This document shows positions 32,559 through 40,055 of a stretch of DNA of 64,000 bases, piece after piece (positions within the stretch are counted from its first letter, which is position 1; each line of letters begins with the position of its first letter). The DNA lies in the NCBI GenBank assembly GCA_036497945.1, contig DASXIN010000031.1:9853-73852 (forward strand), read 5' to 3'. Origin of the DNA: RYN-230 sp036497945 (lineage in GTDB: Bacteria > Actinomycetota > Actinomycetes > Streptosporangiales > Streptosporangiaceae). The notes below the pieces were generated by a model that did no database searches, had not been told where the DNA came from, and was given only the letters and a program-made list of their open reading frames with translations. The position numbers were made by a program, and so were the translations under genes.

Positions 32559-33515
32559 TCATGATCGCCCTGACATGCGCTCTCTGTCATGCGGTGAGAG
32601 CCAGTTCACATAGGGTCCCTTAGGCACGATGCGGCTCGGGTTGATCCAATCCTGGGTCTGGTAGTAGTGCCGCTTGATCTGGACGAAGTCCGTCGTGTCG
32701 CCGAACCCCGGGGTCTGGTACAGGTCGCGGGCGTAGCCCCACAGGCCCGGGTAGTCCACCAGCCGGTTCAGGTTGCACTTGTAATGCGTGTAATAGACCG
32801 CGTCGAAACGGGCCAATGTCGGATAGAGCCGTACATCCGCCTCGGTAATGCTGCCGCCCAGCAGGTACCGGCGCCGGAGCAGTCGCTCCTCCAGCGCGCT
32901 CAGCGTGCTGAACAGCGCGTCGAACGCCTCCTCGTAGACGGCCTGGCTGGTGGCCAGCCCGGCCTTGTACACGCCGTTGTTGACCGCGTGGTAGACCAGC
33001 GTGCTGAGCGCGTCGATCTCGGTGCGCTGCTGCGCCGGGTAAAGGTCGGGCGCGCCGGGCCGGTGATAGCCGCGGAACTCGGTCTCGAACGAGGTGGTGA
33101 TCTGCTGGAAGTCGTTGTCCACGATGCGCTGGCTGCGGGTGTCCCAGACGAACGGCACGGTGAACCGGCCGCGGTACCCGGGATCAGTGATCATGTACAG
33201 GTCGGACACGAAGCGCGCCCCGGTCACCGGATCCACCCCGCCGTTGCTGGCCGGGAAGCGCCAGCCGCGCTCGTCGCGGATCGGATCCACCAGGCTGAGC
33301 CCGATCACCCGGTCCAGGCCAAGCAGCCGGCGCACGATAAGGGCGCGGTGCGCCCACGGATCGGCCAGCGACGCGTACAACTGGTAACGCCCGGGTTCTG
33401 CCAGGTACCCGCTCGATCCGTCCCCCGTGATCCGCGTGGCGAACACGTTCGCCTGGCGGACGAATCCGGCCGATGGCAGGACTTCAGGACCAGTCTCGGG
33501 AGTAACTGGCATCAT
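32559..33515 (-). CDS. Glutathionyl-hydroquinone-reductase-like GST, catalytic Cys replaced by Asp
   Basis: A 318-residue Xi-class GST homologue (ECM4/YqjG family). The thioredoxin-like domain reads Y-Q-L-Y-A-S-L-A-D-P-W-A-H-R; relatives have C in place of the D (residue 52, codon 33362-33360), which is the catalytic cysteine. The C-terminal domain motifs N-N-G-V-Y-K-A-G and D-V-R-L-Y-P-T-L-A-R-F-D are intact. The loss of Cys suggests no reductase activity, or a different thiol chemistry suited to mycothiol-using bacteria. It lies upstream of kgd on the same strand, 85 bases apart. Confidence 0.8.
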   Translation of the reverse strand: MMPVTPETGPEVLPSAGFVRQANVFATRITGDGSSGYLAEPGRYQLYASLADPWAHRALIVRRLLGLDRVIGLSLVDPIRDERGWRFPASNGGVDPVTGARFVSDLYMITDPGYRGRFTVPFVWDTRSQRIVDNDFQQITTSFETEFRGYHRPGAPDLYPAQQRTEIDALSTLVYHAVNNGVYKAGLATSQAVYEEAFDALFSTLSALEERLLRRRYLLGGSITEADVRLYPTLARFDAVYYTHYKCNLNRLVDYPGLWGYARDLYQTPGFGDTTDFVQIKRHYYQTQDWINPSRIVPKGPYVNWLSPHDRERMSGRS

Positions 33516-33671
33516 CCTCCTTTCCCGGCGGGAGCTGCGTGGCTGCTGTCCGAATTGTCAGCAAATGATGGCCGGCCGGGCGGCTGGAGGGAAGAACCGG
33601 CCGGCCTGGCGGGCCGCGTCCGGGCACACCGCTCGGGCCCAGTGGCTAGCATCGCATCCGAAAGCCCCCCG

Positions 33672-33702
33672 ATTCCGGGATAGTGCGAGGTCATCCCGGA
33701 AT
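33672..33702. promoter_or_regulatory. 10-bp inverted repeat upstream of dedA
   Basis: ATTCCGGGAT and ATCCCGGAAT, perfect arms separated by 11 bases, about 60 bases before the dedA start. Operator or RNA hairpin; regulator unknown. Confidence 0.4.
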
Positions 33703-33762
33703 GGGTCAGGTGGGCCGTGGGCAACGCAGCAGTGCCCAGGTGGCAGCGGAAGGGGCAGCCAG

Positions 33763-34371
33763 GTGACATCGATCACCACCGAACTGGCCCGGCTCAGCGG
33801 CCCGCTGGCCTATCTGCTGGTGGCCGCGCTGGTGTTCGGCGAGTGCGCCATTTTCCTGGGTTTTGTCATCCCCGGCGAGACGGCGGCCGTGCTCGGCGGC
33901 GTGCTGGCCAGCCGAGGCCGGGTCTCCCTACCGGTGCTGATGCTGGTGGTGGTGATGGCCGCCATCGTCGGCCCGCTGATCGGTTACGAGATAGGCCGGC
34001 ATCTCGGCGGGCGGCTGCTGGCCAGGCCCCGGCTGCGCCGGGTGGCCGGCGGGGTGGACCGGGCCCAGTCGGTGCTGCACCGGCGGGGCGCGGTGGCCGT
34101 GTTCGTCGGCCGGTTCATCGCGGTGCTGCGGGCCATGATGCCCGCGGTCGCCGGGACCACCCGGCTGCCGTACCGCACGTTCCTGCTCTACAACGTGCTC
34201 AGCGCGGTGGTCTGGGGCGTCGGGTACTGCCTGCTCGGATACGCCGCCGGGTCCGCGTACGCGGCCATCGAGCGCACAGTCGGCACCGGCGTGGCCATCG
34301 CGCTAGCCGTGCTGCTGCTCGGCGCGGTGGTGTTCTGGCTGATCCGGCGGCACCGCCGGGCGCCGGCTTAG
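33763..34371 (+). CDS. DedA-family membrane protein
   Basis: A 202-residue DedA/VTT-domain protein with about five membrane segments. The family motif E-x-x-x-x-x-x-F-x-P-G-E appears as G-E-C-A-I-F-L-G-F-V-I-P-G-E-T-A, and the G-R-F-I-A-V-L-R-A-M-M-P-A-V-A-G motif follows. DedA proteins act in membrane homeostasis, some as lipid (undecaprenyl-phosphate or phosphatidylethanolamine) flippases. The GTG start has AAGGGG upstream. It precedes the blaI-type regulator by about 200 bases with no visible gene between. Confidence 0.85.
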   Translation: MTSITTELARLSGPLAYLLVAALVFGECAIFLGFVIPGETAAVLGGVLASRGRVSLPVLMLVVVMAAIVGPLIGYEIGRHLGGRLLARPRLRRVAGGVDRAQSVLHRRGAVAVFVGRFIAVLRAMMPAVAGTTRLPYRTFLLYNVLSAVVWGVGYCLLGYAAGSAYAAIERTVGTGVAIALAVLLLGAVVFWLIRRHRRAPA

Positions 34372-34574
34372 CAGATCCGTCAGCCGACCGATGTCTGCGG
34401 CCGCTCAGCCGGCCACCGTGGACTCCATGCACCGCACACAGGTATGCACGATGCCGAGCGCGTGCCGGGTGGAGAAAGCAGCACGCAGGGAAGATTTCCT
34501 CCCCCAGCCGCCGTCACGGCCAGGAGCCGGGCCAGCGCCCGTGCCTAGCATGGATGACCGGGAGGTGGCGGAAA

Positions 34575-34946
34575 TTGCGCGAGTTCGGTGAGCTCGAGTC
34601 CGCGATTATGGATGTGGTGTGGGCCGGTGACCGGGCCTATCCGGTCCGGGAGGTCCGCGAGCGGCTGTCCTACAACCGGCCCGTCGCGTATACGACCGTG
34701 ATGACGGTCATGAACATCCTGTACGGCAAGGGTGTGCTGTGCCGCGAGAAGCACGGCCGGGCCTGGCGGTACTGGCCGGTGGAGTCCCGGGAGGAGCATG
34801 ACGCCCGGTTAATGGCCGAGGTGCTCCGGTCCGGTGGTGATGAGCACATCACCATGCTCCGGTTCGTGGAACGGGTCAGCGACGAGGAGCGGGAGAGCCT
34901 GCGCAGCGCCATGCTCGACATGGCCGGGCAGCTCGCCGCGTCCTAA
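34575..34946 (+). CDS. BlaI/MecI-type repressor
   Basis: A 123-residue winged-helix repressor (F-G-E-L-E-S-A-I-M-D-V-V-W, A-Y-T-T-V-M-T-V-M-N-I-L, G-R-A-W-R-Y). The TTG start is preceded by GGAGG nine bases upstream and gives the standard N-terminus; an ATG at 34554 without a ribosome site is the alternative. No BlaR1-type sensor protease is adjacent. Actinobacterial members often control membrane or metal-stress genes. Its stop overlaps the stop of the convergent nitrilase gene. Confidence 0.82.
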   Translation: MREFGELESAIMDVVWAGDRAYPVREVRERLSYNRPVAYTTVMTVMNILYGKGVLCREKHGRAWRYWPVESREEHDARLMAEVLRSGGDEHITMLRFVERVSDEERESLRSAMLDMAGQLAAS

Positions 34947-35743
34947 CCGAAGACATCCTCCCGGCGGTGCTCCAGGCACGGCAGCCGGTCCCGGACCTGC
35001 GTGGTCAGCCTGGTATCCAGATCGCCGCAGCCGACTCCGGGGAACGGGCCGAGGTCCAGCCGGACGGTGCCCATCGGGTCCACCAGCATGCTCCGGCCGA
35101 TGCCGGTAGGTGCCCGGGTCGGCGGTGAGTCCGGGTCGGGCACCTGCCCGGCGGCGGCCACCCAGACCGTGTTCTCGATGGCCCGGGCCCGCACCAGGGT
35201 CACCCAATGCTCCTCTTTGAACAGCCCGGCGGCCCAGGCAGCCGGGACCACCAGCAGGTCCGCGCCGCGGACCACCAGGTTCCGGGCCAGTTCCGGGAAC
35301 CGGATGTCGTAACAGGTGAGCAGGCCCACCCGCAGGCCGGCCACTTCGGCGAGCACTGGCTCGTCGCCCGGCGCGACCACCTTGGACTCGGTCTCACCGA
35401 GCGAGTCGAACAGATGGATCTTCCGGTACGCGGCCACCCGCTGGCCCGCCGGGCCGTAGCCGACCGCGGTGTTGTACACCCGGCCGTCCGGCGCGGGCTC
35501 GAACACCCCGGCCACCAGGGACACCCCGGTGTCCCGGGCCGCGGCGGCCAGCCCGGCGCCGAACGGGCCGTCCAGCGGCTCGGCCACCGCCCGCAGGTCG
35601 GTGCCGAACCGGGCCTGCGTCGCTTCCGGGAACACGGCCAGCTCCGCGCCCTGGCCCGCCGCGTCGCGCAGCGCGGCGCGCACCCGGTCCAGGTTGACGG
35701 CGGGATCCGGGCTGACCGGCAATTGGCACAACGCAACACGCAT
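34943..35743 (-). CDS. Nitrilase-superfamily amidohydrolase (omega-amidase-like)
   Basis: A 266-residue carbon-nitrogen hydrolase with the catalytic triad Glu (V-F-P-E-A-T), Lys (Y-R-K-I-H-L-F-D) and Cys (L-L-T-C-Y-D-I-R-F-P-E). The pattern is close to Nit2/omega-amidase and YafV-type enzymes that hydrolyse 2-oxoglutaramate or 2-oxosuccinamate made by glutamine transaminases. The divergent neighbour at 35950 is an aminotransferase, which could make such a substrate, but that gene looks more like DapC. Start ATG of M-R-V-A-L-C-Q-L. Confidence 0.82.
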   Translation of the reverse strand: MRVALCQLPVSPDPAVNLDRVRAALRDAAGQGAELAVFPEATQARFGTDLRAVAEPLDGPFGAGLAAAARDTGVSLVAGVFEPAPDGRVYNTAVGYGPAGQRVAAYRKIHLFDSLGETESKVVAPGDEPVLAEVAGLRVGLLTCYDIRFPELARNLVVRGADLLVVPAAWAAGLFKEEHWVTLVRARAIENTVWVAAAGQVPDPDSPPTRAPTGIGRSMLVDPMGTVRLDLGPFPGVGCGDLDTRLTTQVRDRLPCLEHRREDVFG

Positions 35744-35764
35744 GCCCGCAGGCTAAACCAGCCC

Positions 35765-35892
35765 GCGCCAAAGGGGGAGCCACCGACTGGACTGACGAGC
35801 GAGGAACGAGCGAGGAAGGGAAGGAGCCGCGCCGAAGGGGGCGCGCCGCCGACTGGACTGAGGAGGGAGGGAGCGAGGAACGAGCGACCGAG
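35765..35892 (+). repeat. Two imperfect purine-rich direct repeats
   Basis: Units at about 35765-35815 and 35829-35892 share gcgcc-aaggggg, ccgactggactga and gcgaggaacgagcga. The tract is almost all purine from 35860 to 35910. It occupies the 206-base gap between the divergent nitrilase and aminotransferase genes. Confidence 0.55.
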
Positions 35893-35949
35893 CGACGAGG
35901 GAAGGAGGCGGGTTAAGCGCCCCCGGAGGCGCAAAGCAATACTTACGGG

Positions 35950-37113
35950 GTGAGCAGACCTTTGCTGAACCGGCGGCTGGCCGGCCTGGGCACGACGATC
36001 TTCGCCGAGATGTCCGCGCTCGCGCTGACCACCGGGTCGGTCAACCTGGGCCAGGGCTTCCCGGACACCGATGGCCCGGCCGAGATCGCCGCGGCCGCCG
36101 CGGCCGCGATCATGGACGGCCGTGGCAACCAGTACCCGCCCGGCCCGGGCATCCCTGAGCTGCGGCACGCCGTGTCCGCGCACCAGAAGCGGTGGTACGG
36201 GGTGGACCTGGACCCGGACACCGAGGTGCTGGTCACCGCGGGCGCCACCGAGGGGATCGCGGCCGCGCTGATCGCGCTGATGGAGCCGGGCGACGAGGCG
36301 ATCGCGTTCGAGCCCTACTACGACTCCTATGCCGCCTGTGTGGCCATGGCGGGCGCGGCCCGGGTGCCGGTGACGCTGCGGCCGCCCGACTTCCGGCCCG
36401 ACCTGTCCGCGCTCCGCGCCGCCATCACCCCGCGCACCCGGCTCATCCTGCTCAACACGCCGCACAACCCCACCGGGGCGGTGTTCAGCCGGGCCGAGCT
36501 GACCGAGATCGCCGCGCTGGCCTGCGAGCGCGACCTGCTGGTGGTGTCGGACGAGGTCTACGAGCACCTGATCTTCGACGGGGAGCACGTGCCGATCGCC
36601 ACCCTGCCCGGGATGCGCGAGCGCACCGTGACGATCAGCTCGGCGGCCAAGACGTTCTCCTTTACCGGCTGGAAGATCGGCTGGGTGACCGGCACCCCGG
36701 AACTGGTCACCGCGGTGCGCACGGTGAAGCAGTTCCTCACCTACGTCACCGGCGGGCCGTTCCAGTACGCGGTGGCCCAGGCCCTGGCGCTGCCCGACGC
36801 CTACTTCGCCGCGATCGGCACCGACCTGCGGGGCAAGCGGGACCTGCTCTGCGCCGGGCTGGCCGAGGTGGGCTTCGAGGTGTACCAGCCGGCCGGCACC
36901 TACTTCGTGACCACCGACATCCGGCCGCTGGGCGAGACCGACGGGATGGATTTCTGCCGCCGGCTGCCGGAGGAGGCCGGGGTGGTGGCCATCCCCAGTT
37001 CCGTGTTCTACGACAACGAAGCGGCTGGCCGCAGCCAGGTGCGGTTCGCGTTCTGCAAGAAAGACGAGGTGCTGCGGGAAGCGATCACCCGGCTGGCCCG
37101 CCGCCATGGCTAG
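35950..37113 (+). CDS. PLP aminotransferase, DapC-like
   Basis: A 387-residue class-I aminotransferase resembling mycobacterial DapC (N-succinyldiaminopimelate aminotransferase, lysine/peptidoglycan pathway): T-T-I-F-A-E-M-S-A-L-A, N-L-G-Q-G-F-P-D, P-P-G-P-G, N-T-P-H-N-P-T-G-A-V, and the PLP lysine in S-S-A-A-K-T-F-S-F-T-G-W-K-I-G-W. Related KAT/YbdL enzymes with methionine or glutamine activity are the alternative. The GTG start follows a GGGG run. Its 3' end overlaps the serpin start by eight bases. Confidence 0.85.
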   Translation: MSRPLLNRRLAGLGTTIFAEMSALALTTGSVNLGQGFPDTDGPAEIAAAAAAAIMDGRGNQYPPGPGIPELRHAVSAHQKRWYGVDLDPDTEVLVTAGATEGIAAALIALMEPGDEAIAFEPYYDSYAACVAMAGAARVPVTLRPPDFRPDLSALRAAITPRTRLILLNTPHNPTGAVFSRAELTEIAALACERDLLVVSDEVYEHLIFDGEHVPIATLPGMRERTVTISSAAKTFSFTGWKIGWVTGTPELVTAVRTVKQFLTYVTGGPFQYAVAQALALPDAYFAAIGTDLRGKRDLLCAGLAEVGFEVYQPAGTYFVTTDIRPLGETDGMDFCRRLPEEAGVVAIPSSVFYDNEAAGRSQVRFAFCKKDEVLREAITRLARRHG

Positions 37114-38233
37114 CCCAGTGGCCAGCACCGCGCCGGACGATCTGTTCGGCGCGGACCTGTACGCGGCGCTGGGCGGGCAGGGCAACCTGGTCTTCTCCCC
37201 GGGCAACATCGGCACCGCGCTGCGGATGACGCTGCTCGGTGCGCGCGGGCCGACGGCCACCCAGCTGGCCGCGGTACTGCACCTGGCCAAGCCGCAGGAC
37301 GCGGCGGCCGGGCTGGTGCAGGTGTCTGCGCTGCTGGACGAGCTGGCCCGCGGCCCGATCACGCTGCGCGCGCCGAACACCATGTGGCTGCAAGCCGGGC
37401 TGCCGGTGCAGCCGGACTTCACCGCGGCGCTGGCCCAGGCGGCCTGCGTGCAGCTCCGCGAGGCTGACTTCCGGCGCGCGGCCGAGCCGGCCCGGCAGCA
37501 GATCAACGACCTGATCGCGGAGCAGACCGCGGGGAAGATCACCGGGCTGATCCCGGCCGGCCTGCTGGACGCAGCCACCCGGCTGGTGCTGGCCAGCGCG
37601 CTGTACCTGAAGGCGGCCTGGGCGCACCCGTTCCCGTCCGGCGCGACCAGCGACGGCCCGTTTCACCCCGAGCCGGGCCGCGAGCGGCAGGTACCCGTCA
37701 TGCACCTGCGGGCCCGGCTGCGTTACCTGCGCCGGGACGGCTACCAGGTCGTCGAGCTGCCGTATCTGGGCCAGCGGCTCGGCATGGTGATCGTGCTGCC
37801 GGACGGCCCGCTGCCGCCGGTCGAGGGCCTGCTGGCCGGGGGCGGCCTCAGCGGTCTGCTGGCCGGCCTGGCCACCTACCAGGTCAGCCTGGCCCTGCCG
37901 CGGTTCCGGGTGACCGGGCAGTTCGGCCTGGGCCCGGTGCTGACCTCGCTCGGCATGCCGCTGGCGTTCGGCCCGCAGGCCGACTTCACCGGGATCACCG
38001 AGGCTGAGCCGCTGCACATCCGGGAGGTCGTGCACCAGGCCTACATCGACGTGGCCGAGCCGGGCACCGAGGCGGCCGCGGCCACCGCCACGGTGATCAC
38101 GGCGGCGGCCCGGACACTGATGCCGGATCCGGTGGCCGAGATGACGGTGGACCGGCCGTTCCTGTTCGCCCTCACCGAGCTGACCACCGGCTGGCCGCTG
38201 TTCCTCGGCCGGGTCACCGACCCTGCGGTGTAG
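37106..38233 (+). CDS. Serpin (serine protease inhibitor family)
   Basis: A 375-residue serpin without signal peptide, so probably cytosolic. N-L-V-F-S-P-G-N-I opens helix B, L-Y-L-K-A-A-W and F-L-F-A-L then F-L-G-R-V mark the conserved beta sheets. The hinge G-T-E-A-A-A-A-T-A is the pattern of inhibitory serpins; counting from it, P1-P1' falls at Ala-Ala in V-I-T-A-A-A-R-T, so an elastase- or subtilisin-like target is inferred, with the Arg two residues on as an alternative. Serpins are uncommon in bacteria. It overlaps the dapC-like gene, so is co-translated with it. Confidence 0.92.
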   Translation: MASPVASTAPDDLFGADLYAALGGQGNLVFSPGNIGTALRMTLLGARGPTATQLAAVLHLAKPQDAAAGLVQVSALLDELARGPITLRAPNTMWLQAGLPVQPDFTAALAQAACVQLREADFRRAAEPARQQINDLIAEQTAGKITGLIPAGLLDAATRLVLASALYLKAAWAHPFPSGATSDGPFHPEPGRERQVPVMHLRARLRYLRRDGYQVVELPYLGQRLGMVIVLPDGPLPPVEGLLAGGGLSGLLAGLATYQVSLALPRFRVTGQFGLGPVLTSLGMPLAFGPQADFTGITEAEPLHIREVVHQAYIDVAEPGTEAAAATATVITAAARTLMPDPVAEMTVDRPFLFALTELTTGWPLFLGRVTDPAV

Positions 38234-38263
38234 TCCCGGGGGGACGACCCTCCCCGGATCCCC
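38234..38263. repeat. Dispersed intergenic GC element (copy 2 of 3)
   Basis: A cccggggggacgaccctccccgg-like sequence directly after the serpin stop. Similar sequence follows the oxidoreductase stop (24847-24866) and the gmd gene (44564-44592). All three are at gene 3' ends. Confidence 0.45.
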
Positions 38264-38286
38264 CGATCGCCGCTGCGCGCGCCGAG

Positions 38287-38302
38287 CGGCGGCAAGCCGC
38301 CG
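38287..38302 (+). terminator. Hairpin after serpin
   Basis: CGGCGGC-AA-GCCGCCG, seven perfect pairs, 54 bases past the serpin stop. Probable terminator. Confidence 0.45.
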
Positions 38303-38345
38303 CGGCACGCTGGCCTGAAGAAACCCGGACTGCGACACTGACGGT

Positions 38346-38699
38346 ATGAGACCTGACGGGCTGCACCATGTTTCGCTCAATGTCCGTGACGTCCCTGCGG
38401 CGCTTGACTTCTACACCCGGGTACTCGGCTTGACCGAGCGCGGCGACCGGCCGGACTTCAGTTTCGACGGCGCCTGGCTGGACGCCGGCGGCCAGCAGAT
38501 TCACCTGATCGAGGCGGACACCCCACCGTCCCTCGGCCAGCACTTCGCGCTGGCCGTGTCCGACCTGGATGCGGTGGTGGCGGAACTGCGCGGCCAGGGG
38601 GTCACGGTGACCGATCCGGTCCCGGTCGGCGCCGGGCGGCAGTCGTTCCTCGACGACCCCGCCGGGAACCGGGTCGAGCTGCAGGAACCGCCGTACTGA
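38346..38699 (+). CDS. VOC-superfamily (glyoxalase-like) protein
   Basis: A 117-residue glyoxalase/dioxygenase-fold protein with the paired beta-alpha-beta repeats: L-H-H-V-S-L-N-V-R-D-V-P-A-A-L-D-F-Y-T near the start and D-D-P-A-G-N-R-V-E-L-Q-E near the end. Metal ligands His8, His (Q-Q-I-H-L) and Glu at the end fit a metal site. Substrate unknown; could be a detoxification lyase. Confidence 0.8.
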   Translation: MRPDGLHHVSLNVRDVPAALDFYTRVLGLTERGDRPDFSFDGAWLDAGGQQIHLIEADTPPSLGQHFALAVSDLDAVVAELRGQGVTVTDPVPVGAGRQSFLDDPAGNRVELQEPPY

Positions 38700-38724
38700 G
38701 CCCGTCGCGGCGCTAGCCTCGGCT

Positions 38725-39003
38725 GTGCTCCCCCTCCTGCTCGTCGCGGCCTCGGTTGGCCTGTCCAACCTGGCCGCCGCCATCGGCATCGGCTTCGGCG
38801 GGTCACCGCGCGGACCCGGCTGCGGGTGGCGCTGGTGTTCGGTCTGTTCGAGTCCGGCATGCCCATCGTCGGCCTGGTCATCGGGGCCGGGCTGGAAGCC
38901 GGCGGCCGGGCTGGGCGCCGCGGCCGGCCGCCGCGGCGAGCAGATCGGCGGGGCCATCCTGGTCGCGGTCGGCGTCGCGCTCGGTCGGCGTGCTCGAACC
39001 GGT
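38725..39003 (+). pseudogene. Frame-disrupted MntP-like manganese exporter remnant
   Basis: The first frame encodes L-L-L-V-A-A-S-V-G-L-S-N-L-A-A-A-I-G-I-G-F-G-G, then sense continues in the next frame at about 38802 (T-A-R-T-R-L-R-V-A-L-V-F-G-L-F-E-S-G-M-P) and returns to the first near 38905 (G-A-A-A-G-R-R-G-E-Q-I-G-G-A-I-L-V-A-V-G). This is the MntP/YebN layout, but the second half of the family is missing and repetitive DNA follows. Either a decayed gene or two sequence errors in G-runs plus a truncation. Confidence 0.6.
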
Positions 39004-39020
39004 CCAGCCCGGGCGGCCCC

Positions 39021-39080
39021 GCGACGGTCCGCGCCAGTCCGCGGCGGTCCGCGCCAGTCCGCGACGGTCCGCGGCGGCCT
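39021..39080 (+). repeat. 20-bp tandem repeat, three copies
   Basis: Units at 39021-39040, 39041-39060 and 39061-39080; the first two differ at one base (gcgacggtcc / gcggcggtcc, each followed by gcgccagtcc), the third is degenerate. It lies between the MntP remnant and the ferredoxin stop. Confidence 0.75.
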
Positions 39081-39083
39081 GGG

Positions 39084-39275
39084 TCAGTCGGCCTGGCTGA
39101 GCGCCAGCCGCGGGCAGGACGCCACCGCGCGGCGTACCGCGTCGGCCGACGCCGCGGGCACGTCCCCGGGCGCGATGTGCAGGTAGTCCTCGTCGTCGAG
39201 GTCGAACACGTCGGGCGCCAGGCCCGCGCACACCCCGTTGGCCTCGCACAGGTCGCGATCGACCACCACCCGCAT
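39084..39275 (-). CDS. Small 3Fe-4S-type ferredoxin
   Basis: A 63-residue ferredoxin: C10-E-A-N-G-V-C16 and C54-P with no second C-x2-C cysteine, which is the 3Fe-4S pattern of actinobacterial P450-partner ferredoxins. Asp/Glu-rich strand D-V-F-D-L-D-D-E-D-Y follows the cluster. GGAGGG lies nine bases before the ATG. No P450 gene is in the window; it is divergent from a methyltransferase gene 153 bases away. Confidence 0.9.
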   Translation of the reverse strand: MRVVVDRDLCEANGVCAGLAPDVFDLDDEDYLHIAPGDVPAASADAVRRAVASCPRLALSQAD

Positions 39276-39428
39276 CGCCCTGCCCTCCTTTACCGCACCG
39301 TCCAGCGCTACAGTACGTCCCGTCCCGGCCGATGGCAGCCCCGTGGTCACCGCGCGCCGGGGCAGGTGAGCACGACCAGCCGGCGTTGGGCTAATGCGGT
39401 GTTTTGGGCGGTGGATTCGGAGGGCCGG

Positions 39429-40055
39429 ATGGGGATGCCAGCGGAGCTGCAGGCCGCGGCCGAGGCGGCCACCGGATTCATGCCGCCGGCCGAGGGACTG
39501 GCCCTGTACGCGACCGCGGCCGCCTACGCGGGGCGCGGCCCGATCCTGGAAATCGGCACCTACTGCGGCAAATCCACCATCTACCTGGCCGCCGCGGCGC
39601 GGCAAGCGGGCCAGCTGGTGATCACGGTGGATCACCACCACGGCTCGGAGGAGAACCAGCCGGGCTGGGAGTACCACGACCCGGCCCTGGTCGACGAGCG
39701 AACCGGGCGGCTGGACACGCTGCCCGGGTTCCGCGCCACGCTGGCCGCGGCTGGCCTGGAGGACCAGGTCATCGCCGTGGTGGGCCGGTCGGCGCAGCTG
39801 GCCGGGCTGTGGCGGGCTCCGCTCGGCATGCTGTTCATCGACGGCGGGCACACCGACGAGGCGGCCCAGGCCGACTACGCCAACTGGGCGCGCTGGGTCG
39901 CCCCCGGCGGGGCGCTGGCCATCCACGACGTGTTCCCCGATCCGGCCGACGGTGGCCAGGCCCCGTACCGGATCTACCGGCGCGCGCTGGAGTCAGCCGA
40001 GTTCACCGAGGTGTCCGGGCACGGCTCGCTGCGCGTGCTGGAGCGCACCGGCTAA
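39429..40055 (+). CDS. Class I SAM-dependent methyltransferase
   Basis: A 208-residue methyltransferase of the Methyltransf_24 type. SAM motif I is I-L-E-I-G-T-Y-C-G-K-S-T; the acidic ribose contact is V-D-H-H-H-G; F-I-D-G-G-H-T and I-H-D-V-F-P-D provide further family motifs and resemble sugar or antibiotic-hydroxylate methyltransferases. GGAGGG lies four bases before the ATG; a GTG at 39411 is the alternative. Its stop overlaps that of the convergent alpha/alpha-barrel gene. Confidence 0.82.
   Translation: MGMPAELQAAAEAATGFMPPAEGLALYATAAAYAGRGPILEIGTYCGKSTIYLAAAARQAGQLVITVDHHHGSEENQPGWEYHDPALVDERTGRLDTLPGFRATLAAAGLEDQVIAVVGRSAQLAGLWRAPLGMLFIDGGHTDEAAQADYANWARWVAPGGALAIHDVFPDPADGGQAPYRIYRRALESAEFTEVSGHGSLRVLERTG

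Noticed and set aside
32474..32590. A 39-codon extension of kgd
   Set aside because: It lacks family resemblance and would overlap the end of the GST-like gene.
39021..39080. CRISPR-like repeat array
   Set aside because: The 20-base units are directly adjacent with no spacers and there are no cas genes; it is a simple tandem repeat.
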